From the NCBI GenBank assembly GCA_964608915.1, contig CAZSQA010000006.1, forward strand, positions 162,339-226,338: 64,000 nt of DNA. Direction: 5' to 3'. The first letter of the stretch is position 1, and every line of letters begins with the position of its first letter. This DNA is from QWQI01 sp964608915 (GTDB taxonomy: Bacteria; Planctomycetota; Planctomycetia; Isosphaerales; Isosphaeraceae). The position numbers and the translations under genes are program-made. Below the pieces are notes generated by a model. It ran no database searches. It worked only from the letters and a program-made list of their open reading frames with translations, and was not told where the DNA came from. Shown here piece after piece: positions 45,104 through 53,464 of this stretch.

Positions 45104-46660
45104 ATGGCGACTGCAGCGACCGAGATTCGTGCATTGACGGCGTCCGCATTTCGGGCCCCGCAGAAGTTCGTCGATTTCTGCCGTAACGGCGGCAATCCGC
45201 TGCGTGGCCTGGTCGGTGGCAAGGAATTGGCCGGCACGATGAACGTCACGTTCGAGACGATCGACCCGGGCACTCAGGAAGTGCTGGCGACAGTATGCGA
45301 GATGGGCGATGCGGAAGTCGACCAGGCTGTCGAAGCCGCCCATCGTGCGTTCGTGGGCAACGGCAAGAACGGCTGGCGTGATCTGGCCGTCGAGGCCCGC
45401 ATCGCCCTGTGCATGAAGCTTGTCGAACTGTGCGAGCGAGACCGCAACGTGCTGCTGGCCTGCGAAATTCTGGACGGCGGCAAGGTTTCCGAACTGGCCG
45501 AGGGCGATTTCGGGACGATTCGCGATTGTGCCGAGTATTTCGCGGGCGTGGCACGGCGGATTCCGCTGGGCGACAGTGATTCGATGAAAGTGGCCGAGGG
45601 CATTCGCGGGTTCACCTATCGTGAGCCGTGGGGCGTCGTCGCGGGGATCATTCCGTGGAATTATCCGATCGTCCTCACGGCCTGGTTCATGTTCCCGGCG
45701 CTTCTCGCTGGCAATACGATTCTGATCAAACCGGCGGAAGACACGCCGCTTTCGGCCCTCTACATCGGCAAACTGGCTGAGGAAGCCGGCTTCCCGGCGG
45801 GCGTGATCAACGTTCTGCCCGGCCGCGGTGAAATCACGGGGCAGGCGATCGCCGAGCACCCGGGCGTGAAATACATTTCGTTCACCGGATCGCCGGGCGT
45901 CGGTCAGGCGATTCTGCGTACGTGCGACCGCAACGGCACGCGCATGAAGCGTGAAATGGGCGGCAACGGGGCGGCGATCGTCCTGGGCGATGCCGACCCT
46001 GAAGTGGTGGCCCGCATGATCGGACGGTTCGCCAACCAGCACTTCGGCCAGACATGCTGTACGATCCACCGGATTTATGTGGACAAGAAGATCGCCGACG
46101 ACTTCATCGCGGCCGAGAAGAACTTCTTCGAGAACCTCAAGATCGGCTATCAGGCCGAAGCGGGCACACAGCTCGGGGCCGTGATCAACGCCACGCAACG
46201 GCAGCGGATCCTCAAGGCCGAACGCGACACCCTGGCCCGGGGAGGCAAGGCGATCGTGGCCGGTGGCGAAGCCGAAGTGGCCGGCAAGCGGGGGTTCTAT
46301 CTGAAGCCGTCGCTTTATCGCACCGAACCGGGGCTGAACGTGAATCCCGAGGAAGTATTCCACACGTATGCCACGATCTGCCCGGTCTCTTCGGAAGAAG
46401 AAGCCATGCGGCTGGCGAATTCTTCGCCCTATGGACTGGGCGCCAGCGTGTGGACGAAGGACATCGACCGGGGCATCGCTCTGGCCAAGAAGTTCCGCGA
46501 CGGCACTTGCCAGGTCAATTGCCACAATACGATCGCCTACGGTCTGCCTTACGGCGGCCAGGGCATTTCGGGCGGGCCGGGTGCGGGCGTGAACTGCGAA
46601 GACACCTTCCGCGATTACACGCAGGTGAAGGCCGTCTACGTGGCGGCATATCCTGAGTGA
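45104..46660 (+). CDS. NAD(P)-dependent aldehyde dehydrogenase, altered FGPV motif
   Basis: This 518-residue aldehyde dehydrogenase resembles betaine-aldehyde and related dehydrogenases. The cofactor segment IIPWNYP has N186, and IKPAEDTPLSA has K209. FTGSPGVGQAI is the Rossmann glycine loop. EMGGNGAAIV gives the general base E284. GQTCC places the catalytic Cys at C318, 34 residues after E284 as in the family. The segment that is normally EE(I/V)FGPV reads EEVFHTY here with the same length, so the cofactor-binding Glu-Phe pair is kept but Gly-Pro-Val is replaced. The N terminus is ~25 residues longer than usual. It is in a stand-alone position, so the substrate is unclear. Confidence 0.9.
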   Translation: MATAATEIRALTASAFRAPQKFVDFCRNGGNPLRGLVGGKELAGTMNVTFETIDPGTQEVLATVCEMGDAEVDQAVEAAHRAFVGNGKNGWRDLAVEARIALCMKLVELCERDRNVLLACEILDGGKVSELAEGDFGTIRDCAEYFAGVARRIPLGDSDSMKVAEGIRGFTYREPWGVVAGIIPWNYPIVLTAWFMFPALLAGNTILIKPAEDTPLSALYIGKLAEEAGFPAGVINVLPGRGEITGQAIAEHPGVKYISFTGSPGVGQAILRTCDRNGTRMKREMGGNGAAIVLGDADPEVVARMIGRFANQHFGQTCCTIHRIYVDKKIADDFIAAEKNFFENLKIGYQAEAGTQLGAVINATQRQRILKAERDTLARGGKAIVAGGEAEVAGKRGFYLKPSLYRTEPGLNVNPEEVFHTYATICPVSSEEEAMRLANSSPYGLGASVWTKDIDRGIALAKKFRDGTCQVNCHNTIAYGLPYGGQGISGGPGAGVNCEDTFRDYTQVKAVYVAAYPE

Positions 46661-46675
46661 GCCTGAATCGTTCGA

Positions 46676-46701
46676 GTCCGCCGGTCTTCAGGCCGGCGGA
46701 C
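46676..46701 (+). terminator. Hairpin after the aldehyde dehydrogenase gene
   Basis: GTCCGCCGG (46676-46684) and CCGGCGGAC (46693-46701) form a perfect 9-bp stem with an 8-nt loop, 15 bp past the stop. There is no T tract, so this is a possible terminator only. Confidence 0.45.
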
Positions 46702-46850
46702 GTTCGAGCGGTTCGATCGTCAGCAGCCCTGGTTCGGTCGCATGAATTTGAGCGAGTCTGATTTTATTTTCGAAATGCGGTCATCTGATTCGAAGTAACG
46801 AAGTTCGAAAGCTCGGGAGCTCCGATCGCCACATCTTGCGGAGTTCGAAA

Positions 46851-47186
46851 ATGGCCAACGAATCCAGGCTGATCGAATTTCTCAGGGCCTTCCAGGCCAG
46901 AAAGAGCATGTATGTGCAGCCCGTAACGATCGAGACGGTGGAATCGTTTCTGACCGGTTTCATCGTGGCGTGTCATGCGTTCGAAGTTCACATCGATTAC
47001 GGCGGAATTCCCGAATCGTTCGAAAAAAGGGGTTTGGAAACGGGTGGTGCGATTTCTCCGATCAAGCGGATGCAGAGCCAGGGCTGGAGCGACGAGCGTA
47101 TCATCGAGGAGTCGATCGAGATCGTGATCGAAACGATCGTGGCGATGCAGGCGAATTCGAAGCCGATTCCGACGGATTTCGGGTGA
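46851..47186 (+). CDS. Small hypothetical protein with FxxRxSMYVxP motif
   Basis: This 111-residue cytoplasmic protein is read from ATG 46851, which has GGAG seven bases upstream. FLRAFQARKSMYVQPVTIETVESFLTGF, given here in two halves (FLRAFQARKSMYVQP and VTIETVESFLTGF), resembles the 'RPxMYxG...FLxGY' motif seen in immunity-type proteins of unrelated genomes. The C-terminal half is helical and acidic. No toxin gene is adjacent, so an immunity role is speculative. Confidence 0.6.
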   Translation: MANESRLIEFLRAFQARKSMYVQPVTIETVESFLTGFIVACHAFEVHIDYGGIPESFEKRGLETGGAISPIKRMQSQGWSDERIIEESIEIVIETIVAMQANSKPIPTDFG

Positions 47187-47315
47187 GAAAAGCTTCAAGA
47201 CTTGAAATATTCGTTTCGATTCGGCGAATTCATGAATGTCAGGGCTCGATCCACTTGCCATGACGATCGCGATTCGCGAAACATCATGAAATCGAGATTC
47301 GAAAAGCAATCACCG

Positions 47316-47708
47316 ATGACGTCCGCCGAAACGTTCGCAAAACGCGTCTTCTTCTGGGCCTCGATTTACGGGTTTCTCGTGATCGCGCCGCAGTATTTCT
47401 TCGAAGAGAGAATCGGCAAAGACATGCCCCCGCCGATCACGCACCCCGAGCATTTTTACGGTTTTGTCGGTGTCGCCCTGGCCTGGCAGTTCGCATTCTT
47501 TCTGATTTCCAGGAATCCCGTGCGGCTTCGCCCGATCATGCCGGCCGCGGTCGCTGAGAAATGGCTTTTCGGCTTCGCCGCGATGAAGCTGCTCTATGAC
47601 GGCCGCGTGCAAACGATCCTGGGGCTGTTCGCCGGGATCGATATCGTGCTCGGATTCCTGTTTCTCGCCGCCTATCTACGGCTCTTTCGAGTCTCCGTCG
47701 AGAAATGA
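47316..47708 (+). CDS. Small polytopic membrane protein
   Basis: This ~130-residue protein has four hydrophobic stretches: VFFWASIYGFLVIAPQYFF, YGFVGVALAWQFAFFLI, WLFGFAAMKLLYDG and ILGLFAGIDIVLGFLFLAA. The start is uncertain; ATG 47286 in the same frame adds ten residues. No motif is recognised. It follows the small hypothetical gene on the same strand after a 129-bp gap. Confidence 0.6.
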   Translation: MTSAETFAKRVFFWASIYGFLVIAPQYFFEERIGKDMPPPITHPEHFYGFVGVALAWQFAFFLISRNPVRLRPIMPAAVAEKWLFGFAAMKLLYDGRVQTILGLFAGIDIVLGFLFLAAYLRLFRVSVEK

Positions 47709-47758
47709 GCCTGTGATTCACGCAGGTCGCGGATCTCGGGGCACCGTTGTGGCGTGTA

Positions 47759-50449
47759 TCATCCCGTCGTGCGCAGGCCGCTGGCGATGGCGTTGGTGAC
47801 GAGGAGCAGCTCTTCCAGCGTGGCGTCGTCTTTTTCCGACCTCCAGCGGCGGATCAGTTCCACTTGCCGGCGATGCAGGTCGGCCAGGGGCGGTTCGCGA
47901 AAGGCGAGTGTTTTGAAGAGGCGGGAGCGGCGCTGGGAGAGTTCGCCGCCGAGGAGTTCGACGATCGCCTGACGGCTGCGGCGGTATTCGGCCAGAATGC
48001 GGTCCATGAACTGCCGTCGCAGGTCATCGTCCGGGCAAAGGGAGGCGTAGAGCGACATGATTTCTTCGTCGGCGCTGTAGAGAGACGTTTCGACGTTGAA
48101 GAAGACGTAAGTGATCGGCCCGTTTCGGGCGATCTCCTGGCGTAAGATGTCCCAGCCGCCGGGGTCGTCGGTCTTGAGTTTTTCGAGCGCTTTGCCGACG
48201 CCGTACCAGCCTGAGAGCAGGAACCGTGACTGGTTCCAGGCGAAGACCCAGGGTATGGCCCGCAAGTCGGCGAGGCTGGCCGCGCCGGTGCGGCGCGTGG
48301 GACGCGAGCCGATTTTGCTGTGTTCGATGACATCGACGGGCGTGGCGGTGCGAAAGAAAGAGACGAAACCCTCGCTGGCGATCAGGTCACGAAACGTGGA
48401 GAACGCTTCGGTCGAGAGCCATTCGAGCGTGCGTCGGGCGTCGGCGGCGATGGGTTCCGTCGACTTCGCGGCGGCGTGGCGCAGGACTCCGGCGACCAGC
48501 ACTTCGAGGTTATATGACGCCGTGAGCAGGTTCGAGTATTTCTGGGCGATGGTTTCGCCCTGTTCGGTGAGCTTGGTGCCATGGCGCAGTGAGCCGGGGG
48601 GCAGGCTGGCGAGGAATCGGTCCGTGGGGCCAGCCCCGCGGCTGATGGTGCCGCCCCGGCCATGGAAGAAGCGGACGGGCAGGCCGATTTCATCGCTCAG
48701 GGCCACGATGTTTTCCTGGGCGCAGCGCAGGGCCCAGAAGCTGGCGAGGATGCCGCCGTCCTTATTGCTGTCGCTGTAGCCGATCATGACGTCCTGAGGA
48801 ATGCCGCGGGCTTCGCTCGATCGTTTCACGAGCGGTGCCGAGGCGTATTTGCGGAGGATTTCGGAACTGTGTTTCAGGTCGTCGATGGTTTCGAAGAGGG
48901 GCACGACGGGGAACGGCACGATGAAACCGCCTTCGACGAATTCGACGGCTTCCCCTTCGCGTGCCAGAAGGTGCACGGTGAAAAGGTCTTCGGCGGATCG
49001 TGTCATGCTGACGATGCAGGTGCCGATGCCGGCCGGACCGAACTTGCGGATATGGTGCGAGACGACTTGAAACAGCCGTCGGGCTTCGTCGCCTTCAGGG
49101 CCCACGGACTGGGCTCGAGTGACGAAAGGTCTCGGCCGAGACATCTCTTCGTCGATGAATCGGGCACGATCGTCCGGGGGCAATTCAGACCAGGGCCGAT
49201 CGAGAACTTGAGAAGCATCGACGAACTGCCCGAGCGCCTTTTCGAATACGGCGCTGTTCTGGCGTAGATCCAGCCGTGCCGAATGGAAGCCGAAGGTGTG
49301 AGCGACCTGAATGGCGGGCAGGATGTCCTCGTCGGCCAGTCGGCCGGCACCGATCGCCCTGAGCGTACGGGCCAGGAGCGAGAGGTCGCGGACGTATTCG
49401 CCAGCGTCCCGATATTGATGAGGCTCGAGTTCGTCGGCTTTGGCCGGGATCCGGGCGGCCATCATGTTGAGGAACTGGCGGATCGGCTCGCCGGGGTTCC
49501 TGTCCATGGCCTTTTCGGCGGCCTGGCCGCACAGGGCGGCGGTTTCGTCCATGCGCAGCGTGAATTCCGCGGGCAGCGGCGTATCGTTTTCGGAAATGCT
49601 GAGATACGCGGCGAGGCGATGGACCTCACGGCGCTGGAGGTCGAGGGCCGTCCGGCGCAGCATCGTGAGGACTTCGTACGTCACCTCGGCGGTGACGAGC
49701 GGGTGGCCGTCCCGGTCACCGCCGACCCAGTTGCCGAACGATAGGCCGGGGAAAACGGGTTCATCGACGAACCGGTCGGCCGAGAGCCCCTCGCGCCGCC
49801 AGACTTGCAGGAACCTGCGGACCAGAAGAGAAACGACCTTGGGGAAGATTTCGCCCAGATAGTGCTGGACATTGCGCAGCTCCGAGAAAACATCGGGCCG
49901 ACTGATGAAGACTTCGCCTGTGAGGAAGATGCGTTCGATGTGGGCCTTGATCTCGTCCCGGATAAGTTCCCGTTCCGAGGCCGAATACATCTGGTTTTCG
50001 AGTTTGACGATCAGCAGATAGAGATTGCGGTAGTGCTCGAGAATCGTCGCGCGTTTGGCTTCGGTCGGGTGTGCGGTCAAGGTCGGGCAGACGGAGATCC
50101 GCCGGATGAGGGCGGCCAGGTCATCTTCGCTCATCTCGGCTTTCAGGGCCGGGATGACTTCGCTCCAGCGGCCCCGTTCCAGTCGGCGGCCGGTGTCCTT
50201 CACGTCGCGCCGGCGAGCCTGATTGGCCGTGTTCTCTTCGACGCTGTTGAGGATCTGGAAAGCCAGCGAATGGACGCGAGCGGCCTTGGGCGGCAGTTCG
50301 TCGAGCGGGACACGGCCGATAGTCCAGGGCACGGACCTTGCCAGTTCGGGCTCGCCCATTTCCTCGAGCGTTTCGGTGAGGCACCCGATCAGGAACTTCA
50401 GGTCCCTGTCCCACTTTTCGAATTCGAAGGCGTACTGATTGGTCGGCAT
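47759..50449 (-). CDS. ppc: Phosphoenolpyruvate carboxylase
   Basis: This 896-residue enzyme fixes bicarbonate onto PEP to make oxaloacetate, replenishing the TCA cycle. TAHPTEA holds the catalytic His (H127). NWVGGDRDGHP, GYSDSNKDGG, FHGRGGTISRGAGPT and the C-terminal end LRTTG are all family signatures. Length matches the ~880-920 typical of the bacterial form. I chose ATG 50449 over the in-frame ATG 50461 on spacing alone. It is divergent from cysK. Confidence 0.95.
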   Translation of the reverse strand: MPTNQYAFEFEKWDRDLKFLIGCLTETLEEMGEPELARSVPWTIGRVPLDELPPKAARVHSLAFQILNSVEENTANQARRRDVKDTGRRLERGRWSEVIPALKAEMSEDDLAALIRRISVCPTLTAHPTEAKRATILEHYRNLYLLIVKLENQMYSASERELIRDEIKAHIERIFLTGEVFISRPDVFSELRNVQHYLGEIFPKVVSLLVRRFLQVWRREGLSADRFVDEPVFPGLSFGNWVGGDRDGHPLVTAEVTYEVLTMLRRTALDLQRREVHRLAAYLSISENDTPLPAEFTLRMDETAALCGQAAEKAMDRNPGEPIRQFLNMMAARIPAKADELEPHQYRDAGEYVRDLSLLARTLRAIGAGRLADEDILPAIQVAHTFGFHSARLDLRQNSAVFEKALGQFVDASQVLDRPWSELPPDDRARFIDEEMSRPRPFVTRAQSVGPEGDEARRLFQVVSHHIRKFGPAGIGTCIVSMTRSAEDLFTVHLLAREGEAVEFVEGGFIVPFPVVPLFETIDDLKHSSEILRKYASAPLVKRSSEARGIPQDVMIGYSDSNKDGGILASFWALRCAQENIVALSDEIGLPVRFFHGRGGTISRGAGPTDRFLASLPPGSLRHGTKLTEQGETIAQKYSNLLTASYNLEVLVAGVLRHAAAKSTEPIAADARRTLEWLSTEAFSTFRDLIASEGFVSFFRTATPVDVIEHSKIGSRPTRRTGAASLADLRAIPWVFAWNQSRFLLSGWYGVGKALEKLKTDDPGGWDILRQEIARNGPITYVFFNVETSLYSADEEIMSLYASLCPDDDLRRQFMDRILAEYRRSRQAIVELLGGELSQRRSRLFKTLAFREPPLADLHRRQVELIRRWRSEKDDATLEELLLVTNAIASGLRTTG

Positions 50450-50589
50450 GGCTCGAAGCACCCCGTTCGGCGATCTCGTGAGCGTGTTCTCCCGGGCCGC
50501 GGCCCCATCGCTTCGAAACGGTCGAGCATGTTGAGTCGATTACTCGCGTCACACTTTCGACCGTTCGCCGCATCGGCATCGACAGGTTA

Positions 50590-50619
50590 CCTATACAGGC
50601 CGCGTACCTTTCCGGGCAA
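50590..50619 (-). promoter_or_regulatory. Putative ppc promoter
   Basis: On the minus strand TTGCCC (50614-50619), an 18-bp spacer and TATAGG (50590-50595) lie about 140 bp upstream of the ppc start. Confidence 0.35.
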
Positions 50620-50728
50620 GTGAAATTGCGGTTTCGAGCGGCATCGTTCAGGTCAGGCTCGCCCTAAGAACGACGACTCGTCCGTGTCCGGAAAGGCATG
50701 ATCGCCCGGTGGCGAAGCTTGAATCGGC

Positions 50729-50757
50729 TTGACCGGAAGTTTGGGGTGGGCTATCGT
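50729..50757 (+). promoter_or_regulatory. Putative cysK promoter
   Basis: TTGACC (50729-50734), a 17-bp spacer and TATCGT (50752-50757). The -35 matches five of six positions. It lies ~115 bp upstream of the cysK ATG and could drive the whole plus-strand run to 56.1 kb. Confidence 0.45.
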
Positions 50758-50873
50758 GCGAACATCGGATAGCTGTCCGGGGCGGTGCCGGTCAGGCGAA
50801 TGCGCTGTGTTCGCCCAGGTCGTAGCGCGGGCCTCGGTGGGGAAGGAATCGAACCAGACGAGGTCAGGAACTC

Positions 50874-51842
50874 ATGAGCGGCACCCCGGCGACTCTGCGT
50901 GGAAAGATCTACGACGACATCACTCAGTGCATCGGCAATACGCCGCTGATTCGCGTTCGGCGTGCGGCGGGTGATGTGCGGGGCGAAGTGCTGGCCAAGC
51001 TCGAAAATTTCAATCCGTTGTGGTCCGTGAAGGACCGTATCGCGGTGAACATGATCGACGAAGCCGAAGCCGCCGGCCGGATTTCAGCCGACACGCTGAT
51101 CATCGAACCGACCAGCGGCAACACGGGCATCGGCCTGGCTTTCACCTGTGCGGCTCGTGGTTACCGGCTGATGGTCACGATGCCCGAGAGTATGAGCCTG
51201 GAACGCCGGCGCCTTCTGAAGGCTTTCGGTGCCGAGATCGTGCTTACGCCAGCCGCCGAAGGCATGCCCGGCGCGGTGCGTAAGGCGGAAGAGATCGTGG
51301 CGGCCACGCCCAATGCCTATATGCCCCAGCAGTTCAAGAATCCGGCGAATCCGGACATCCACCGCAAGACGACGGCTGAGGAGATCTGGGCCGACACGGG
51401 CGGCAATGTCGATTATCTCGTGTGCGGTGTCGGCACGGGCGGTACGATCACGGGCTGCGGCGAGGTGCTGAAGGCACGGCAGCCGAAGCTGAAGGTCATC
51501 GCTGTCGAGCCGGCCAGTTCGCCGGTTCTGACCCAAATGCGGGCCGGCCAGCCGGTCAAGCCCGGGCGGCACGGGATTCAGGGCATCGGCGCCGGGTTCA
51601 TTCCGGATGTGCTCAACACGACGATCATTGACGAAGTGATCACGATCCCCGACGATGTCGCGTTCGAAACGGCTCGCAGGCTGGCGAAGCTCGAAGGCAT
51701 GCTCGTCGGCATATCATGCGGAGCCGCGGCCGCTGCGGCGTTTCAGCTGGCGAAGCGGCCTGAAGCGGATGGCAAGCGGATCGTCGTCATTCTGCCGGAT
51801 CTGGGCGAACGGTATCTTTCGACGGCCTTGTATCCGGAATGA
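50874..51842 (+). CDS. cysK: Cysteine synthase family (O-acetylserine sulfhydrylase-like)
   Basis: This 322-residue PLP enzyme of the beta-replacement family makes cysteine from an activated serine and sulfide or a thiocarboxylate. IGNTPLIRV opens the domain, NPLWSVKDRIAVNMI carries the PLP lysine (K53), TSGNTGIGLAF is the substrate loop, and GVGTGGTITG binds the phosphate. VGISCGAAAAA and LPDLGERYLSTALY close the family pattern. The stop overlaps the next ATG (ATGA, 51839-51842), so the JAMM protein is translationally coupled. That pairing recalls mycobacterial CysM with Mec+, so the enzyme may use a carrier thiocarboxylate and not free sulfide. Confidence 0.93.
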   Translation: MSGTPATLRGKIYDDITQCIGNTPLIRVRRAAGDVRGEVLAKLENFNPLWSVKDRIAVNMIDEAEAAGRISADTLIIEPTSGNTGIGLAFTCAARGYRLMVTMPESMSLERRRLLKAFGAEIVLTPAAEGMPGAVRKAEEIVAATPNAYMPQQFKNPANPDIHRKTTAEEIWADTGGNVDYLVCGVGTGGTITGCGEVLKARQPKLKVIAVEPASSPVLTQMRAGQPVKPGRHGIQGIGAGFIPDVLNTTIIDEVITIPDDVAFETARRLAKLEGMLVGISCGAAAAAAFQLAKRPEADGKRIVVILPDLGERYLSTALYPE

Positions 51843-52324
51843 CCGGAAAAAACGGCGGGCCGAACCGTGCGAATGGCGAATCCCCAACAGGCTTGATGAT
51901 GACGCACGAGGTCTTCGATGCGATGATGCGTCACGCCCTTTGGGACGCACCGCTTGAGTGTTGCGGCCTGCTGGCTGGCCGGGCAGGGCAAGCCTGGCGG
52001 ATTTATCCGCTGGCGAACGCCTCACGCAGCGAGACCCGTTACGATGCCGATCCGAAAGCCCTGATCGAAGCGGTTCAGGAAATCCGGCGGGAGTCGACCG
52101 AGATCGTGGCGATCTATCATTCCCACCCGAAATGGCCGGCCATACCCAGCAAAACGGACCTGCGGGAGAATCATTACGGTGAGGTGCCGCGGATCATCGT
52201 GGGGCTGTTGCCGAGCCCGCCGGAATGCCGTGTCTGGCGACTCTATCGCGAAGAAGAACGATTCGAAGAACTGAGCTGGAGCGTGTCGGACTCGATCGAG
52301 GACGTCGCGAACGACTCATTTTGA
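51839..52324 (+). CDS. JAMM/MPN+ metallopeptidase (Mec-like)
   Basis: This 161-residue protein has a complete JAMM zinc motif: E40 in LECCGLLAG, then H94-x-H96 in YHSHP, S104 and D107 with exactly H-x-H-x7-S-x2-D spacing. In M. tuberculosis the homologous Mec+ removes cysteine from the CysO-cysteine adduct made by CysM. Here the gene overlaps cysK in ATGA, which supports the same function. No small ubiquitin-like carrier (CysO/ThiS/MoaD type) is visible in the window. A later in-frame ATG would shorten the protein by ~20 residues, but the overlap favours 51839. Likely cytoplasmic. Confidence 0.9.
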   Translation: MTGKNGGPNRANGESPTGLMMTHEVFDAMMRHALWDAPLECCGLLAGRAGQAWRIYPLANASRSETRYDADPKALIEAVQEIRRESTEIVAIYHSHPKWPAIPSKTDLRENHYGEVPRIIVGLLPSPPECRVWRLYREEERFEELSWSVSDSIEDVANDSF

Positions 52325-52333
52325 TCTGGCCCG

Positions 52334-53464
52334 ATGCTCGCCTTTTCGAGCCTCGATGACGAAACGCCCCACATGACGATGAGCCCACCTGATCCATCGA
52401 ACGCTCCACCGAACGATCTCGCTCGAGTCGAGACGAATCGACGCGGCGGCGATGAAGGCGATGGCTCAGGCGGTTCCCGAACAGGCGAGCCCGAAACCAC
52501 TTCGAATGAACGCCTTTCGAAAACGGCCAGGCTGGCGATTCGATACGTGATCGGGCTTCTGATCCTGGCGGCCGTGAGCCGGCAGGGCTGGCGGACGTGG
52601 TCGAAATGGCAGGCCCAGGGCGATCTTTTCGAAGTCAGCTATCTGCCGTTACTCGGCTCACTCGTCACCTACATGCTCGGTCTGGTATTTTTCGGTATCT
52701 ATTACGCCGTGATCGTCCGCGGAGTGAAGCCGGCGACGGCTGTCATACCCTGCGTACGGGCCTATCTTTACAGCCATCCCGCGAAATACGTGCCCGGCAA
52801 GGCGATGGTCGTCGTCGTTCGTGTGGGCGTCCTGGGGAAAGTGGGCGTCGGCGCGGCCGCTGCGAGTTTCACGGCGATTTTCGAAACGCTCTCGATGATG
52901 GCCATCGGCGGGCTGCTGGGCAGCGTTCTGCTGGTCTTGCCGAATGGTCACCTGACGGGAGCGGCGGTCTCGTTCGGGCTGGGAACGGCATTCTTCTGCA
53001 CGGTGTTGCCCTGGACATTCGGCAGGGCGGTTCGGCTATTGAAAAAGGGGCTTCCGGCGATTGACCCGGCCGAAAGCCCAAGTCCTTCACTGGCTGATTC
53101 TGGCAAGCTCGTGGCACTGGGTGTGGCCGGCTGGCTGGCCTGGGGCATATCGGGCGTGTTGACCGTTTCGGCTCTCAGCGGCGGGCAACTGAGACCGCTT
53201 GTGGAATGGCCCCGGATCGCGGGGGCCGTGATGGTGGGCACGGCCGGCGGCTTCGCGCTGCCGATTCTGCCGGGCGGATTAGGGTTGCGGGAAGGGATTT
53301 ATCACGAAGTGACGAAGGGAGTGCTGGGCCCTGATCTTGCGATCGCTTCGGCATTGGCTTTACGATTCGTGTGGGTCGTGGGTGAGGTGATCGCGGTCGC
53401 GGCGATTTCCCTGATGTCCGACGGCATGACGAACCAGGTTTCGAACAGCGAGCCCTCGCCGTGA
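52334..53464 (+). CDS. Lysylphosphatidylglycerol synthase TM-region / flippase-like membrane protein
   Basis: This 376-residue polytopic protein has an acidic/polar N-terminal tail of ~60 residues. About eight hydrophobic segments follow with the family pattern: SYLPLLGSLVTYMLGLVF, RAYLYSHPAKYVPGKAMVVVVRV, and GGFALPILPGGLGLREGIYHE close to the C terminus. This is the UPF0104/LPG_synthase_TM (YbhN-like) family, which includes lipid-flipping proteins. The start is uncertain: ATG 52373 is an alternative without the first 13 residues. It follows the JAMM gene by only 9 bp and its stop overlaps the GT2 start, so these genes form one unit. Confidence 0.85.
   Translation: MLAFSSLDDETPHMTMSPPDPSNAPPNDLARVETNRRGGDEGDGSGGSRTGEPETTSNERLSKTARLAIRYVIGLLILAAVSRQGWRTWSKWQAQGDLFEVSYLPLLGSLVTYMLGLVFFGIYYAVIVRGVKPATAVIPCVRAYLYSHPAKYVPGKAMVVVVRVGVLGKVGVGAAAASFTAIFETLSMMAIGGLLGSVLLVLPNGHLTGAAVSFGLGTAFFCTVLPWTFGRAVRLLKKGLPAIDPAESPSPSLADSGKLVALGVAGWLAWGISGVLTVSALSGGQLRPLVEWPRIAGAVMVGTAGGFALPILPGGLGLREGIYHEVTKGVLGPDLAIASALALRFVWVVGEVIAVAAISLMSDGMTNQVSNSEPSP

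Larger units (their letters stand above)
50450..50873. other. Divergent intergenic region between ppc and cysK (424 bp)
   Basis: It carries a putative promoter for each gene (50590-50619 minus and 50729-50757 plus) and a short inverted repeat GGCGAA...TTCGCC (50795-50815) in the cysK leader. AGGA precedes the cysK ATG. No other structure is seen. Confidence 0.5.

Noticed and set aside
45065..46525. 486-codon minus-strand open frame
   Set aside because: It is antisense to the aldehyde dehydrogenase, whose catalytic residues are intact, and has the composition of a shadow frame.
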